Origin: Massilia sp. CF038
Lineage (GTDB): Bacteria; Pseudomonadota; Gammaproteobacteria; Burkholderiales; Burkholderiaceae_D
Assembly (NCBI RefSeq): GCF_900129765.1
Contig: NZ_FQWU01000004.1
Coordinates: 248,001 to 312,000, forward strand
Length of the DNA stretch: 64,000 nucleotides
Reading direction: 5' to 3'
Part shown: positions 45,593 through 58,529 of the stretch, in pieces
Layout: each line of letters opens with the position of its first letter
Numbering within the stretch: position 1 is the stretch's first letter
The notes under the pieces: model-generated
Databases searched by the model: none
What the model was told of the DNA's origin: nothing
The model's input: only the letters and a program-made list of their open reading frames with translations
Made by a program: the position numbers and the translations under genes

Positions 45593-46762
45593 ATGATTTC
45601 TTCTTCTGCCCGTCCCTACATCGATGCCAGCGTTCCCGTCTTGCGTGCCCATGGCCTGGCCATCACGACCGCCTTTTATCAAAACATCTTCGCCGAACTG
45701 CCGCAGCTGACCAACTTGTTCAACATGGGGAATCAGGCCAATGGCGCGCAACAGCAGTCGCTGGCCTCGGCCGTGTTTGCGTACGCCGCCAACATCGGCA
45801 ATCCTGACGCGCTGGGGCCCGTGGTGAACCGCATCGTGCACAAACATGTATCGGTCGGCGTGCGCGCCGAGCACTACCCGATCGTCGGCCGCCATCTGCT
45901 TGGCGCCATCGCACAAGTGCTGGGTGACGCTGCCACCCCGCCCCTGCTGGCCGCCTGGGACGAAGCCTACACTGCGCTGGCCACCATCTTCATCAATGCT
46001 GAAAAGGCCCTGTACGCCGACAACGCCATGGAGCCGGGCCAGACCCGCAGCATGCGCGTGACCGAGGTGGCATTGCAGGGTGAAGACGTGCTGGCCATCC
46101 GCATCTCGCCAGCCGACGGCGGTGCCGCTCCGGCATTCAAAGCTGGCCAGTACCTGAGTGTGAAGGTGGATTTTGGCGATGGCCGCCAGCAGATCCGCCA
46201 GTACAGCTTGTCCGACGCACCACGCGACGGCAGCCTGCGCATCTCCGTCAAGCGCGACGGTGAGGTGTCGAACTGGATCCACCAGCATGTGACCGCGGGC
46301 AGCGAACTGCAAGTATCGCCGCCGTTTGGCGACTTTACAATCGATACCGAATCGAACGAGCCGGTGGTGCTGCTGTCGGCCGGCGTCGGCATCACGCCCA
46401 TGATTGCGGCCCTGAACCGGATCGCACAGGTGAACCCGGGCCGCTACGTCATCTTTGGCCACGCCGCACGTGACCGCGCCCATCAGGCCCACCAGGGCGA
46501 CCTGGCTGCCGCCCGCGCTGCCATGCCGAATTTGCAGATTGTGACGTTCTACGAGAAGGCGGAAGAAGGCAGCGATGCGCTGGCAGGCCGGATGGAAGTG
46601 GCGCGCCTGCCGTCATGGCCGCGTAGCGAGACCAATGTCTTCCTGTGCGGACCACTGCCGTTCATGCAGGCGCAATGGCAGGCGCTGGTTGGCGCCGGCG
46701 TGCCGGTCACCCGCCTGCACCGCGAAGTGTTCGGCCCGGAGGCGCTGGACCACCTGCTGTAA
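45593..46762 (+). CDS. hmp: Flavohaemoprotein (nitric oxide dioxygenase)
   Basis: 389 residues. Globin domain (1-140): distal Tyr29 (TTAFYQNIF), MGNQ region, proximal His85 (VHKHVSVGV). FAD domain: GQYLSVKVDFG and RQYSLSDAP. NAD domain: LLSAGVGITPMIAAL and VFLCGPLPFMQAQ. It converts nitric oxide to nitrate with O2 and NAD(P)H in the cytoplasm. ATG 45593 follows AAGGAAA; a longer start would disrupt the NsrR site. It converges with a DUF2807 lipoprotein gene two bases after its stop. Confidence 0.96.
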   Translation: MISSSARPYIDASVPVLRAHGLAITTAFYQNIFAELPQLTNLFNMGNQANGAQQQSLASAVFAYAANIGNPDALGPVVNRIVHKHVSVGVRAEHYPIVGRHLLGAIAQVLGDAATPPLLAAWDEAYTALATIFINAEKALYADNAMEPGQTRSMRVTEVALQGEDVLAIRISPADGGAAPAFKAGQYLSVKVDFGDGRQQIRQYSLSDAPRDGSLRISVKRDGEVSNWIHQHVTAGSELQVSPPFGDFTIDTESNEPVVLLSAGVGITPMIAALNRIAQVNPGRYVIFGHAARDRAHQAHQGDLAAARAAMPNLQIVTFYEKAEEGSDALAGRMEVARLPSWPRSETNVFLCGPLPFMQAQWQALVGAGVPVTRLHREVFGPEALDHLL

Positions 46763-46764
46763 GC

Positions 46765-47634
46765 CTAGTTGACGACCTTGACGTGGCGGCCGCTGATGTT
46801 GCGCTGGGCAGGATTGCCGTAGACGGTGATGCTGCCCGAGCCAGTGGTCTGGGCGATCAGCGATCGCTCAACACTGGCCGAAATATCGCCCGAGCCGGTG
46901 GTGGACAATTCGGCATGCACGCTGCGCACATCATTCAGACGCGCATCGCCGGATCCAACCAGGTTCGCATTCAGACGCTCCACCGCACCGGTGGCTTGCA
47001 GCTGGCCAGAGCCACGCAGCCTGACGTTAAGTGACTCGGCACTGACCTTCCCGACGCGGATGCTGCCCGAGCCAGCCAGGCTCAGATTCGCATTTCCGCT
47101 TTCCAGCTCACGCGCATCAAGTTCGCCCGAACCGCTGGCCTGCACATTCAGGATGCCGACCCGGCCGCTGATGGTGCTGGTGCCTGATCCGCTTTTGCTC
47201 AGTGTCAGCGGCCCCCCATTCAAACCCGTGACCGACAGCCGCCCCGAACCGGCAGTGGTAATTTGCGAAAGCTGCGGCACGCTCCAGCGCACCTTTACGG
47301 CATGGTCGGTGCGCACCTCGCTTTCCAGCCATACCCGTAAGGTGCCGTTGACCACCTGGGTACGAATCAGCGGCAGCAGGTTGCTGTCAGCTTCCACCTG
47401 CAGTGCGTTCGCTTCTCCTACCCTGACCTCCAGCTGGAGCGGCCCGCGCATGTCCAGCTGCGCCACGCCCTCGACCGTGCGGGCTTCGGTCAGCACCTGG
47501 CCATCGCCCTGCACGGCGTGCTCGCTGAACGCGGTCTTGAACTGGATGTCTTCGCCAGGGGCGACAATGATCGCGCAGCCGGCCAGGCCGAGGGCGATGG
47601 CAGCAATGGAAGTGGCGAGGGAAATCGAACGCAT
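46765..47634 (-). CDS. DUF2807 (head-GIN domain) lipoprotein
   Basis: 289 residues from ATG 47634. A lipoprotein signal ends LGLAGC. The body consists of repeating beta-strand segments with GSG turns (ITTAGSGRLSVTGLNGG, LSKSGSGTSTIS, VQASGSGELDA, LSLAGSGSIRVG, VRLRGSGQLQA, LVGSGDARL, LSTTGSGDISA, TTGSGSITVYG). This is the right-handed beta-helix-like repeat of the DUF2807 family. Function unknown; exposure at the cell envelope is likely. The gene starts 99 bp after astE ends. Confidence 0.85.
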   Translation of the reverse strand: MRSISLATSIAAIALGLAGCAIIVAPGEDIQFKTAFSEHAVQGDGQVLTEARTVEGVAQLDMRGPLQLEVRVGEANALQVEADSNLLPLIRTQVVNGTLRVWLESEVRTDHAVKVRWSVPQLSQITTAGSGRLSVTGLNGGPLTLSKSGSGTSTISGRVGILNVQASGSGELDARELESGNANLSLAGSGSIRVGKVSAESLNVRLRGSGQLQATGAVERLNANLVGSGDARLNDVRSVHAELSTTGSGDISASVERSLIAQTTGSGSITVYGNPAQRNISGRHVKVVN

Positions 47635-47733
47635 GGCAAGCCTTCTCAATGATTGGGAAGGCGCCACGGTAGCAAAAAACAAGGGGAGGGAAACCCCGCC
47701 TGCGACGAACTGCCGCCAGCGGGGGTTGAACGG

Positions 47734-48720
47734 TTAAATTCGCACGACCATCAGACCGGCGCGCAAGCCCACCCGCACGTCAGGATTGGGGAATACGACC
47801 AGTTCTTCCGGATGCTGCACGGTGTACACCGTGTCGCCGTCGGTGGCAATCACCTCGCCCTGACGCAGCGCGGTAAAGTTTTGCGTGCTGCGGTCGAATG
47901 CCATCTTGAAGTCATCCGACAGCTTCATGATCTGCTGCGCCACCTTGAACACGTGCGGCTCGGCTTTTGCAGCTGCGGGCGCAGCGCCGCGCAGCAGGTC
48001 GTCCAGCGCCTGTGCCACGTCGGCAAACAGGGACAGATCGTTTTGTCCCAGCGTGCCGACCCGGCCCAGCTCCACCGTGCTGGCAGCGGCGCCATGGTGC
48101 TCGGCCGAGTAGTAGCTGTAGGTGCCGGCCGATTGCGGATTCATGATGATCGCGCCAATGGCTGCCTGGCCCAGCCAGCCAATCAACGCCTGCTTGCCGG
48201 CATCGGCAATCAGGTCTGGCACGATGGCAAAGGTCGGATACACGGACGGCCGGATGGCCGTATGCAGATCCAGGTGCCAGCGCACCGGGCCCGCTGATTC
48301 GAAGAAGTCAACGGTGGCGGCGATCATGGTGTCGGCCCGCGCCGCTTCGGCAGCGTCGGCCAGGCTTCCGCGCACCGGACGGAACATCCGGTTCAGGTCC
48401 GCATCGATAAACCGCTTGCCGGCAGCGATGGCGTCGATATTGCCAACGCAGACCATCAGGTCCACCGCCAGTTGCTCGGGCGCGCGCGCCAGGGCGTCAA
48501 GCGCGTGGGCCACGACTTCGATCGGCCCCGTCTCGTCACCATGCACGCCGACCGACACCAGCACGCTGGCGCGGGTCGGCTCGGGCGAGGCCTTGATGGT
48601 CAAAATGCCCTTGGCAGGCTGGCCGACAAAATAGCCGGCCGCCATGAAACGCTGCGCGACTGCGCCGAAATCAGCTTCGGCCAGCGCGCGGACAGCGTCC
48701 GGAAGTGCAGGTATCGTCAT
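47734..48720 (-). CDS. astE: Succinylglutamate desuccinylase
   Basis: 328 residues. M14-type zinc ligands are seen in VGVHGDETGPIEVV (His and Glu) and WHLDLHTAIRP (His), and the catalytic Glu region in ASTVELGRVG. It hydrolyses N2-succinylglutamate to glutamate and succinate, the last step of the AST pathway. It starts 6 bp after the glutamate dehydrogenase stop, so both belong to one transcript. Confidence 0.94.
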   Translation of the reverse strand: MTIPALPDAVRALAEADFGAVAQRFMAAGYFVGQPAKGILTIKASPEPTRASVLVSVGVHGDETGPIEVVAHALDALARAPEQLAVDLMVCVGNIDAIAAGKRFIDADLNRMFRPVRGSLADAAEAARADTMIAATVDFFESAGPVRWHLDLHTAIRPSVYPTFAIVPDLIADAGKQALIGWLGQAAIGAIIMNPQSAGTYSYYSAEHHGAAASTVELGRVGTLGQNDLSLFADVAQALDDLLRGAAPAAAKAEPHVFKVAQQIMKLSDDFKMAFDRSTQNFTALRQGEVIATDGDTVYTVQHPEELVVFPNPDVRVGLRAGLMVVRI

Positions 48721-48726
48721 TGCCGC

Positions 48727-51700
48727 TTACGCCGCAACAGTCGAAGTGGTCGCTTCGGACAGCGCCCACACATCCAGCATGGCCTGTTCCAGATCGGCGG
48801 CCATGGCGTAGCCTGACAAGCCCATGGTGTTGGTGACCACTTCCACCGCCGCCAGGGTGTCGCCACCATTACCGGAACGTGCCAGCACCTGCATCAGCAA
48901 ACGCTGCTGCGTACGGCGCAGCGCTTGCATCGCGTAGTTGCGCAGCTGTTCCTGCGACTTGCTCTGCGCTGCCAGCTTGAGGCCGCGTTCGAGCGTATCG
49001 ATACCGGCCTGGCCGCGCAGCGCCATGCCAACTTGCAGGAACTGGGCCAGCGTCATGCCGGCCGGGCGCTGTACCGCCACGGCAGCGAACAGGAAGGTGG
49101 CAACCGCTTCAATGCCTTCCACCGCTTTCCAGGCGCTGATAAAGGACGCAGGCAAGGCCTGGTAGCCATCGGCTTCCGACTGCGACGGCATCAACTGCTT
49201 GAGCATGTCCGGCTGGGCGAACAGGCGAGTCAGTTCTTCCATGCCGCCGGCACCGCGCTGGGCGTCGCTTGGTACTGACAGCGCGCCTTCCAGCACCGCC
49301 TTGAACAGTACGCGGGTGCGTGCATCGACCTTGATCGACACAGCGCGCGGCACATTCAACGCATCCGCATCGAGCGCAGCGAAGATCGGCGCCAGGTTCA
49401 GTGCCGCCCAAGCCTGGCCCCAGGCCTTGACCACTTCCGACTCGTCGATCTGGTGTTCGGTGGCCAGATCGCGAATCATCAGCGGACCGCAGCGGTTGAC
49501 CGCTTCATTGGCCAGCACAGTAGCCAGAATGGTATTGGCCAGTGGATGGGCCAGCGCCTGGCGGGTGGCCACCAGTTGCGCCGGGAAGTAAGGCTTGAGC
49601 ACAGCCTCGGCCCACGGCAAGCCGGTCAGCGGCAGCGCCGACATGATGCGTTTGAAACGGTTCTTCACGTTGGCAATGACAACCGCCAGTTCAGGCGCGG
49701 TCAAGCCAATGCCGGCGGCCTTGCGGCGTGCAAGTTCAGCATCGGTCGGCAGCTGTTCGAGTTCGCGGTTGACCGCGCCCTCGGCTTCCAGACTGGTGAT
49801 CAAGGCCGCGTAGCCGTCGACCACCGCCGGGTCAACCTGGGCCTGACCTTCGCGAGTCAGCAAATGGGTCTGCTGCTTGTTGTCACGCAGGACCAGGTCT
49901 TCGATTGCCAACGTCATTTCGTTCAGGATGCGGTTGCGGTCCGCTTCCGGCAACTGGCCGGCATTGACTTCAGTGTCGAGCCAGATCTTGACGTTCACTT
50001 CATGGTCGGAGCAATCCACACCGGCCGAATTGTCGATTGCATCGGTGAAGATGCGGCCACCGGCCAGGGCGAACTCGATACGGCCGTTCTGGGTCGCGCC
50101 CAGGTTGCCGCCTTCGGAGACGACCTTGCAGCGCAGCTCATTGCCGTTGACGCGGATGTTATCGTTGGCACGGTCCTTGACCTGGGCGTGGGTTTCGGTC
50201 GACGCCTTGATGTAGGTACCGATACCGCCGTTGTAGAACAGGTCCACCGGCGCCTTGACGATACGGTGCATCAGTTCTTCGGGCGTGAGCACGGCTTCTT
50301 CGATATCGAGCGCGGCGCGGATCTGCGGCGACAGTTCGATCGTGCGGGCGCTGCGCGGGAACACACCGCCACCCGCCGAGATCAGATCCTTGTTGTAGTC
50401 TTCCCACGACGAGCGTGGCAGCGCAAACATGCGGGCGCGCTCTGCAAACGACACCGCGACATCCGGGGTCGGATCCAGGAAGATATGACGGTGATCGAAT
50501 GCAGCCAGCACTTTCAGCTGCTTCGACAGCAATGCGCCATTACCGAATACGTCGCCCGACATGTCACCCACGCCCACCATGGTGATCGGGGTATTGTTCC
50601 AGTCGTGGTCCATTTCATAGAAGTGGCGCTTGACCGCTTCGAACGCCCCCTTGGCGGTAATGCCCATTTTTTTATGGTCGTAACCGTTCGAGCCGCCCGA
50701 GGCGAAGGCATCGCCCAGCCAGAAGCCGCGCTTGACGGCGATGCTGTTGGCGATGTCCGAGAACGTCGCCGTGCCCTTGTCGGCAGCGACCACCAGGTAA
50801 GGATCGTCCTGGTCGTAGCGCACAGTGTCTTGTGGTGGCACGATTTCGCCGCGTACGCGGTTGTCGGTCACTTCCAGCAGACTGGAAATGAACAGACGGT
50901 AGACTGCTTCGCCTTCGGCCGCGATGGTTTCACGCACGGCGTCTTTTGGCATCTGCTTGCACACAAAGCCGCCCTTGGAACCGGCCGGCACGATGACCGC
51001 GTTCTTGACCATCTGCGCCTTGACCAGGCCCAATACCTCGGTACGATAGTCTTCCATCCGGTCGGACCAGCGCAAGCCACCACGGGCAACCGGGCCGCCA
51101 CGCAGGTGGACGCCTTCGAAGCGGCGCGAGAACACATAGATCTCGCGGTATGGACGTGGTTCCGGTACCAGCGCCAGCTTGCTGGTATCGAACTTGAAGA
51201 TGATCTTGTCGCCCTGCTGATCGTTTTGGAAGTAGTTGGTACGCACGGTCGCCAGGGTCAGGTCGACCAGGGCTGCCATGATTTCTTCGGTGTCCGCGTG
51301 ATTGACAGCGGCCAGACGGGTCTTGATCGACGCGATCTTTTCGCTGGCGGCCAGGCGGGTTGCTTCCGGCAGCGATGGATCGAAGCGCTGCACGAAGCCT
51401 TCCACCAGTTCCTTGACCAGGGCAGGCTGACGGCGCAGGGTATCGGCCATGTAACGCACCGAGAACTTGCTGCCGGTCTGACGCCAGTAGCTGATGTAAG
51501 CGCGGATCAGCTGCACTTCACGCATGCGCAGGCCGCCTTCGATGACCAGGCCATTCAGGCGGCCATCTTCCGCCTCATTGTTGAACAGCGACGCGAACAA
51601 TTCTTCCGCTACAGCGACGATACCAGGCTTGGCCAGCTTGGCCGCGCTGTCCGCATCGACCGCCAGACTGGTGACGAAGCGCTTGGAACCATCGGCCAGG

Positions 51701-53418
51701 GTGATGCCGTAGGTCTGCTCGCGGTCAATCGCCACGCCGGCGCTTTGCAGCGCTGGCAGGATGCGCGACAGCGAAGGCACTTCACCCACAGAGTACAAAC
51801 GCACGCTGGCGCCATCGGCGGTGTTTTCAACACGTACCGACACATGGCCGTTGTGGCCATTGCTGATCAGTTTATTCAGATCGCGGAAAGCCACGTCCGG
51901 CGCGGTGGCCGACACATAATTGACCGGCAGCGTGGCGCACAGGCGACGCAAAGCGCCGCGGGTCGCCATCTCGAATACGTTATCGGTCAGGGCCGCAAAC
52001 TTGTCGTGCCAGCCGTCCAGCACCGACAACAGCGGCTGCTGAATATCGGTTTCCAGGTCGAGCGGATAGCGGGCAGCGTGTGCAATCAGATACACGCGGG
52101 CCAGCGGGCCGTCGGCCACCAGGGTCTGGGAGCGGACATCGGTTGCGCCCGACGAATCCTTGAGCGCGTGCGCCAGTGCGGCGGCGACGCTGGCGCTGTA
52201 ACGCTCGCGCGGCAGATAGACCAGCACGTTCAGGTGGCGCGCATACACGTCGCGGCGGGCAAACACCTTCGCGCGCGGCTGCTTGTACAGCGACACCACC
52301 GAGCTGCACACCTGCGACAGCCATTCCGGATCGGCTTCCAGCGCTTCGGTGCGCGGCAGCGATTCGAGGATCTCGAGGAATTTCTCGGCACGGAAGCCTT
52401 CCTGACGCACGCCGGCCAGGCTCAGTACCTTGGCCACGCGGCCCCGTGCGAACGGCAGGCGTGCCAGCGGCGTAGCAGTGGCGGCGCGGGTGAACAGACC
52501 AACGAAGCAGTGTTCGCCCAGGATGGTGCCTTGTGCATCGGTGTCACGCACGCCGATGAAGTCCAGCGGCTGGTCGCGGTGCAGCGTGCCCTCCACGTCG
52601 GCCTTCACGATCGACAGTGCGTCAGGGCGCTTGGACAGGGTTTCAAAGTCGCCCGGGATATTCGCCAGGCAGGTGCCATACACGGGATGCGCCGTATCCT
52701 GCAGCACGCCGATGCGGCTTGGAATATCGCGTTCCAGTTCGCGCACGCCAGGCTTGACCACGTAATAGGCGTAGCCGAATGGCTCGAAGCCTTCGTTCTT
52801 GGCCCACTCGAGGAAAGCAGCTACTTCCTGGCCTTCGGTACCGCGCGTGGCGCTGGCTGCGGCCACCGAGGTCAAACGGTCGGCCATGGCCACCGCATCG
52901 CGGCGCACCACGGCGGCGTCACGCGCCACCATCTGCAGCTTGGCAACCAGCGCCGCCAGTTCTTCCGCCGGCAGGTCTTCCGCCAGCAGGCACAGTACAT
53001 ATGATTCGAGGGGCGAGCCGGCTTCGCCGACGGCGACCGCGTTGCCGCTGGCATCGCGGCGTACGGCCAGCACGGCATTCATCACGCCGCCCACGGCCAC
53101 GCGCTGCTTGCGCATCGCCATAACAATGGAGTCGACCAAGTAAGGCATGTCATCGTTCAGGATCAGCAAGGCAGTAGCCATGCCGCCACGGCCATCGGAA
53201 TGGCGCAGCTGGGCGATCTGGCAGCCCGCGCCGCTGCGCTTGGCTGCTTGCGCGAAACCGTCGCGCAATACCGGTGCCAGGCTTTCCGGCGACGTGCCTG
53301 CGAGGTCTTCGTCGTCCAGGGATTTCAGCCAGGCGCTGATCAGGGCCGCGACAGGGCTGCCGTCGGCGTTAATCAGGTCCAGGGTCTGGTTGCGCAAATC
53401 TTGTGGCATCTGTTTCAT
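48727..53418 (-). CDS. gdhB: NAD-specific glutamate dehydrogenase, large (about 170 kDa) type
   Basis: 1563 residues. The long N-terminal half contains ACT-like regulatory segments. The catalytic part holds YVFSRRFEGVHLRGGPVARGGLRWSDRMEDYRTEV-type sequence (read in pieces: HLRGGPVARGGLRWSDR, VKNAVIVPAGSKGGFV with the substrate Lys), then VGVGDMSGDVFGNGALLS and EGGNLGATQNGRIEFA of the NAD-binding domain. It converts glutamate to 2-oxoglutarate and ammonia. ATG 53418 follows GGAGAAGC. Lying between astB and astE it removes the end product of arginine succinylation. A 127-bp gap separates it from astB; nothing else was seen there. Confidence 0.95.
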   Translation of the reverse strand: MKQMPQDLRNQTLDLINADGSPVAALISAWLKSLDDEDLAGTSPESLAPVLRDGFAQAAKRSGAGCQIAQLRHSDGRGGMATALLILNDDMPYLVDSIVMAMRKQRVAVGGVMNAVLAVRRDASGNAVAVGEAGSPLESYVLCLLAEDLPAEELAALVAKLQMVARDAAVVRRDAVAMADRLTSVAAASATRGTEGQEVAAFLEWAKNEGFEPFGYAYYVVKPGVRELERDIPSRIGVLQDTAHPVYGTCLANIPGDFETLSKRPDALSIVKADVEGTLHRDQPLDFIGVRDTDAQGTILGEHCFVGLFTRAATATPLARLPFARGRVAKVLSLAGVRQEGFRAEKFLEILESLPRTEALEADPEWLSQVCSSVVSLYKQPRAKVFARRDVYARHLNVLVYLPRERYSASVAAALAHALKDSSGATDVRSQTLVADGPLARVYLIAHAARYPLDLETDIQQPLLSVLDGWHDKFAALTDNVFEMATRGALRRLCATLPVNYVSATAPDVAFRDLNKLISNGHNGHVSVRVENTADGASVRLYSVGEVPSLSRILPALQSAGVAIDREQTYGITLADGSKRFVTSLAVDADSAAKLAKPGIVAVAEELFASLFNNEAEDGRLNGLVIEGGLRMREVQLIRAYISYWRQTGSKFSVRYMADTLRRQPALVKELVEGFVQRFDPSLPEATRLAASEKIASIKTRLAAVNHADTEEIMAALVDLTLATVRTNYFQNDQQGDKIIFKFDTSKLALVPEPRPYREIYVFSRRFEGVHLRGGPVARGGLRWSDRMEDYRTEVLGLVKAQMVKNAVIVPAGSKGGFVCKQMPKDAVRETIAAEGEAVYRLFISSLLEVTDNRVRGEIVPPQDTVRYDQDDPYLVVAADKGTATFSDIANSIAVKRGFWLGDAFASGGSNGYDHKKMGITAKGAFEAVKRHFYEMDHDWNNTPITMVGVGDMSGDVFGNGALLSKQLKVLAAFDHRHIFLDPTPDVAVSFAERARMFALPRSSWEDYNKDLISAGGGVFPRSARTIELSPQIRAALDIEEAVLTPEELMHRIVKAPVDLFYNGGIGTYIKASTETHAQVKDRANDNIRVNGNELRCKVVSEGGNLGATQNGRIEFALAGGRIFTDAIDNSAGVDCSDHEVNVKIWLDTEVNAGQLPEADRNRILNEMTLAIEDLVLRDNKQQTHLLTREGQAQVDPAVVDGYAALITSLEAEGAVNRELEQLPTDAELARRKAAGIGLTAPELAVVIANVKNRFKRIMSALPLTGLPWAEAVLKPYFPAQLVATRQALAHPLANTILATVLANEAVNRCGPLMIRDLATEHQIDESEVVKAWGQAWAALNLAPIFAALDADALNVPRAVSIKVDARTRVLFKAVLEGALSVPSDAQRGAGGMEELTRLFAQPDMLKQLMPSQSEADGYQALPASFISAWKAVEGIEAVATFLFAAVAVQRPAGMTLAQFLQVGMALRGQAGIDTLERGLKLAAQSKSQEQLRNYAMQALRRTQQRLLMQVLARSGNGGDTLAAVEVVTNTMGLSGYAMAADLEQAMLDVWALSEATTSTVAA

Positions 53419-53545
53419 CTTGCTTCTCCAATGCTTTTAGGTGTATTTCATCGGTACAGCGCCAGCTTGTGGCGGCGCGCTTCGCGATTTATGAGCGGAC
53501 GGGGTTGGCCCGCCCAAAAATAAGGGTTTTCGAAGTGGGCGTATT

Positions 53546-54889
53546 CTACGTCAGGTCGTACAGGCCAGGCAGCGCCAAAATGCGTTCCAGTTCCGCCAGC
53601 GCGGCCTGGCATTCCAGCGCCAGCTGCGGGTCGGCCAGATCTTTCGGCTCCAGGTGGTCACGGTAGTATTTACCGACCCATTCCACCAGCGTGGCATACA
53701 GCGATTCGGTCATGATCACGTTCTGGTGCATGGCGCCGGCTTCGGCTTCGGTCAGCGCCACGCGCAGACGCAGGCATGCAGGACCGCCGCCATTGCGCAT
53801 GCTCTGGCGCAGGTCGAAGTGAATCAATTCGTCGACCGGGCCATCGCTGGCGACCAGCTGTTCCAGGTAGCGCGCGACTGCCTGGTTCTCCTGGCATTCC
53901 TGCGGAATGACCAGAGCCATCTTGCCATCGGTCTTAGTCAGCAGCTGGCTGTTGAACAGATAGCTGGCCACTGCATCGGCCACCGATACCAGCTTGGTAT
54001 CGACGCGCACCGGCGTCAGTGCAGCACCCACGCCATCCATTGCCACGCGCAGCTGGTTGAGCACTGCGTTCTCGTCGTGGAAAGCTTGCTCGTGATAGAA
54101 CAGCACATTGCCATTGCCGACCGCGATCACGTCGTTGTGGAACACGCCCTGATCGATCACATCCGGATTTTGCGAGGCATACACGGTGCGCGCAGCATCC
54201 AGCCCGTGCAAGCGCGCGATGGCCTGCGATGCCTCCAGCGTTTGACGAGCCGGATATTTTTTAGGATTCGGTGCAGACGGATCGAATTCAACCCGGCCAT
54301 ACACAAAGAACTCAACCCCCTTACTGCCATGCGACGCGCCAAGGCGCGTGTGGTTGGCCGCGCCTTCGTCGCCAAACGCCGGCGTCGACGGCAAGGCGTC
54401 GTGCACCGCAAAATGCTTCTCGTTGCCGAACAGGGCGCGCAGCGTACGGGTCGACTGCGCGTGTTCATCGGCGCGATGCAGCTTGTTGTTCAAGTTCGCC
54501 GCGGTAAAGTGCGTACGGCCGTCAAAGGTGTCAGCCGATGGGCTGACAGTGGCCGCGTTGGCAGTCCACATCGGCGAGGCCGAATAGGCGCAGGCCAGAA
54601 TGACTGGCGACTCGCGGTACGCGCGCGCCAGTACCTCGGCATCGGTGCCGGTAAAGCCGATCTTGCGCAGCATGCGGAAGTTCGGACGCGACTGCGGCGG
54701 CAGCAAGGCCTGGGCAAAGCCACGCGCAGCCAGGGCGCGCATCTTGGCCAGACCCTGCAAAGCAGCCTGTTTCGGATTCGACGCGCTTTTTACATTGCTG
54801 AAGGACGCCACATTACCGAACGACAGACCTGCGTAGTTGTGGCTTGGTCCGACCAGGCCATCAAAGTTGAATTCGCGTGCTGCTTGCAT
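53546..54889 (-). CDS. astB: N-succinylarginine dihydrolase
   Basis: 447 residues. [21 protein letters not shown] is the family start, followed by [34 protein letters not shown], the His-containing [10 protein letters not shown] and [14 protein letters not shown] (nucleophile Cys near the C-terminus). It releases two ammonia and CO2 from N2-succinylarginine to form succinylornithine. It starts 15 bp after astD ends. Confidence 0.96.
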   Translation of the reverse strand: MQAAREFNFDGLVGPSHNYAGLSFGNVASFSNVKSASNPKQAALQGLAKMRALAARGFAQALLPPQSRPNFRMLRKIGFTGTDAEVLARAYRESPVILACAYSASPMWTANAATVSPSADTFDGRTHFTAANLNNKLHRADEHAQSTRTLRALFGNEKHFAVHDALPSTPAFGDEGAANHTRLGASHGSKGVEFFVYGRVEFDPSAPNPKKYPARQTLEASQAIARLHGLDAARTVYASQNPDVIDQGVFHNDVIAVGNGNVLFYHEQAFHDENAVLNQLRVAMDGVGAALTPVRVDTKLVSVADAVASYLFNSQLLTKTDGKMALVIPQECQENQAVARYLEQLVASDGPVDELIHFDLRQSMRNGGGPACLRLRVALTEAEAGAMHQNVIMTESLYATLVEWVGKYYRDHLEPKDLADPQLALECQAALAELERILALPGLYDLT

Positions 54890-54904
54890 GGTGATGTCCT
54901 TGGC

Positions 54905-57401
<2,497 letters not shown>

Positions 57402-57412
57402 AGGTTTCTCTC

Positions 57413-58444
57413 TCAGATTCGGACGCAGATGACGTTGTCGCCAGGGGCGACCATCAGGGCATTCTGCGCGTCCGGCGGCAGGAACACGGCGTCGCTGGCG
57501 TCAATCGACGGGCAGGAAACGACAATCGCGCGGAAGTTCTGCTCATTGCTGGCAGCGACGGCGTAAGTGACCATCAGATCGGCCGAGTTACCCGGTTCGA
57601 CGTTTTCCACCCGGCGCAGCATGGAGCCGGCAAACGAACGCAGACCGTTCTTGTGCGCCTGCAGAATTGGCCCGCCATCGAAGATATCGATGTAATCATC
57701 GGCCTCGAAGCCTTCTTCCGTAAGCAGATTGAAGGCCAGCTCGCCGTCGGAATGAATCTGCCCCATGGCTGCCTGGGCGTCGCCCGGCAGCAGCGGCACA
57801 TAGACCGGATAGTGCGGCATCAGCTCCACGATGAGCGTGCGATTGCGGGCCCCACCGATGACGCGTTCCGCATCAAGGAAATCCATCTTGAAGAACTTGC
57901 GCCCCAGCGCTTCCCAGAACGGCGACTGGCCATTCTTGTCGGTGATGCCAGCCAGCGGCACGAAGAAGCGGTCGCCGAAACGGTGCGGCGCCAGCACTGC
58001 GAACAGCAAGCGCGCGCGCGACAGCAGGCCCGCTTCCAGTCCGGCGCTGGTCTTGTTGGTGACATAAAAACCGGACAACTGCGAATAAGCGGTCAGCTCC
58101 GAACACAGCGTCAGCGCATGCACGCTGTGGCTGATATTCAGATCGCGCGAAACCTGCTGGATCACATCGTTACGGAACGAGAAATAGGTGCCATTGGAGC
58201 CGGCCGAAGCGAAGATGGCGGCGGTGCCGACGATGGCGCCGGTGGCCTGCTGTTCAAGCACGAACAGATAGGATTCTTCGCTGGGGATGTCGACATGGGC
58301 GGCGAATGAAGCGATCGAACGCTCGACCGAGGCGGCGATTTTTTCGCGCGTCCTGGGCAGGGTATGCACGCCGGGCATGGTGGCCGCGGCCAGCTTTTCG
58401 AGCGCGTCGATATCGGTCAGTTCAACCGGACGTACTACAAACAT
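57413..58444 (-). CDS. aruF: Arginine N-succinyltransferase, first (alpha) subunit
   Basis: 343 residues, paralogue of the following gene with the same segments in the same order: MFVVRPVELTDIDALEKLAA, LFVLEQQATGAIVGTAAIFA, LPGDAQAAMGQIHSDGE, DIFDGGPILQAHKNGLRS. The region corresponding to LHPDYRSGNNG is altered here (YVTNKTSAGLEAGLLSRARLLFAVLAP), so the two subunits have diverged. An 11-bp gap separates them. Confidence 0.92.
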   Translation of the reverse strand: MFVVRPVELTDIDALEKLAAATMPGVHTLPRTREKIAASVERSIASFAAHVDIPSEESYLFVLEQQATGAIVGTAAIFASAGSNGTYFSFRNDVIQQVSRDLNISHSVHALTLCSELTAYSQLSGFYVTNKTSAGLEAGLLSRARLLFAVLAPHRFGDRFFVPLAGITDKNGQSPFWEALGRKFFKMDFLDAERVIGGARNRTLIVELMPHYPVYVPLLPGDAQAAMGQIHSDGELAFNLLTEEGFEADDYIDIFDGGPILQAHKNGLRSFAGSMLRRVENVEPGNSADLMVTYAVAASNEQNFRAIVVSCPSIDASDAVFLPPDAQNALMVAPGDNVICVRI

Positions 58445-58493
58445 GTGAACTCCCTAATAGACTTGCGACACTTGCGTGTGATGCGCATGCAAA

Positions 58494-58518
58494 CCTGCCC
58501 CGCTTGAAGCGAGGCAGG
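58494..58518 (-). promoter_or_regulatory. Intercistronic hairpin between astC and the first astA gene
   Basis: CCTGCCCCGCTT pairs with AAGCGAGGCAGG (one mismatch) with a very short turn. There is no T run on the minus strand, so it more likely stabilises or partially attenuates the operon RNA than terminates it. The 85-bp gap holds nothing else. Confidence 0.55.
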
Positions 58519-58529
58519 CGGGCAAAGGC

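Noticed and set aside
49453-53004. 1183-codon plus-strand open frame opposite the large glutamate dehydrogenase
   Set aside because: Low-complexity His/Gln/Arg-rich translation with no motif; the minus-strand frame has all catalytic segments.
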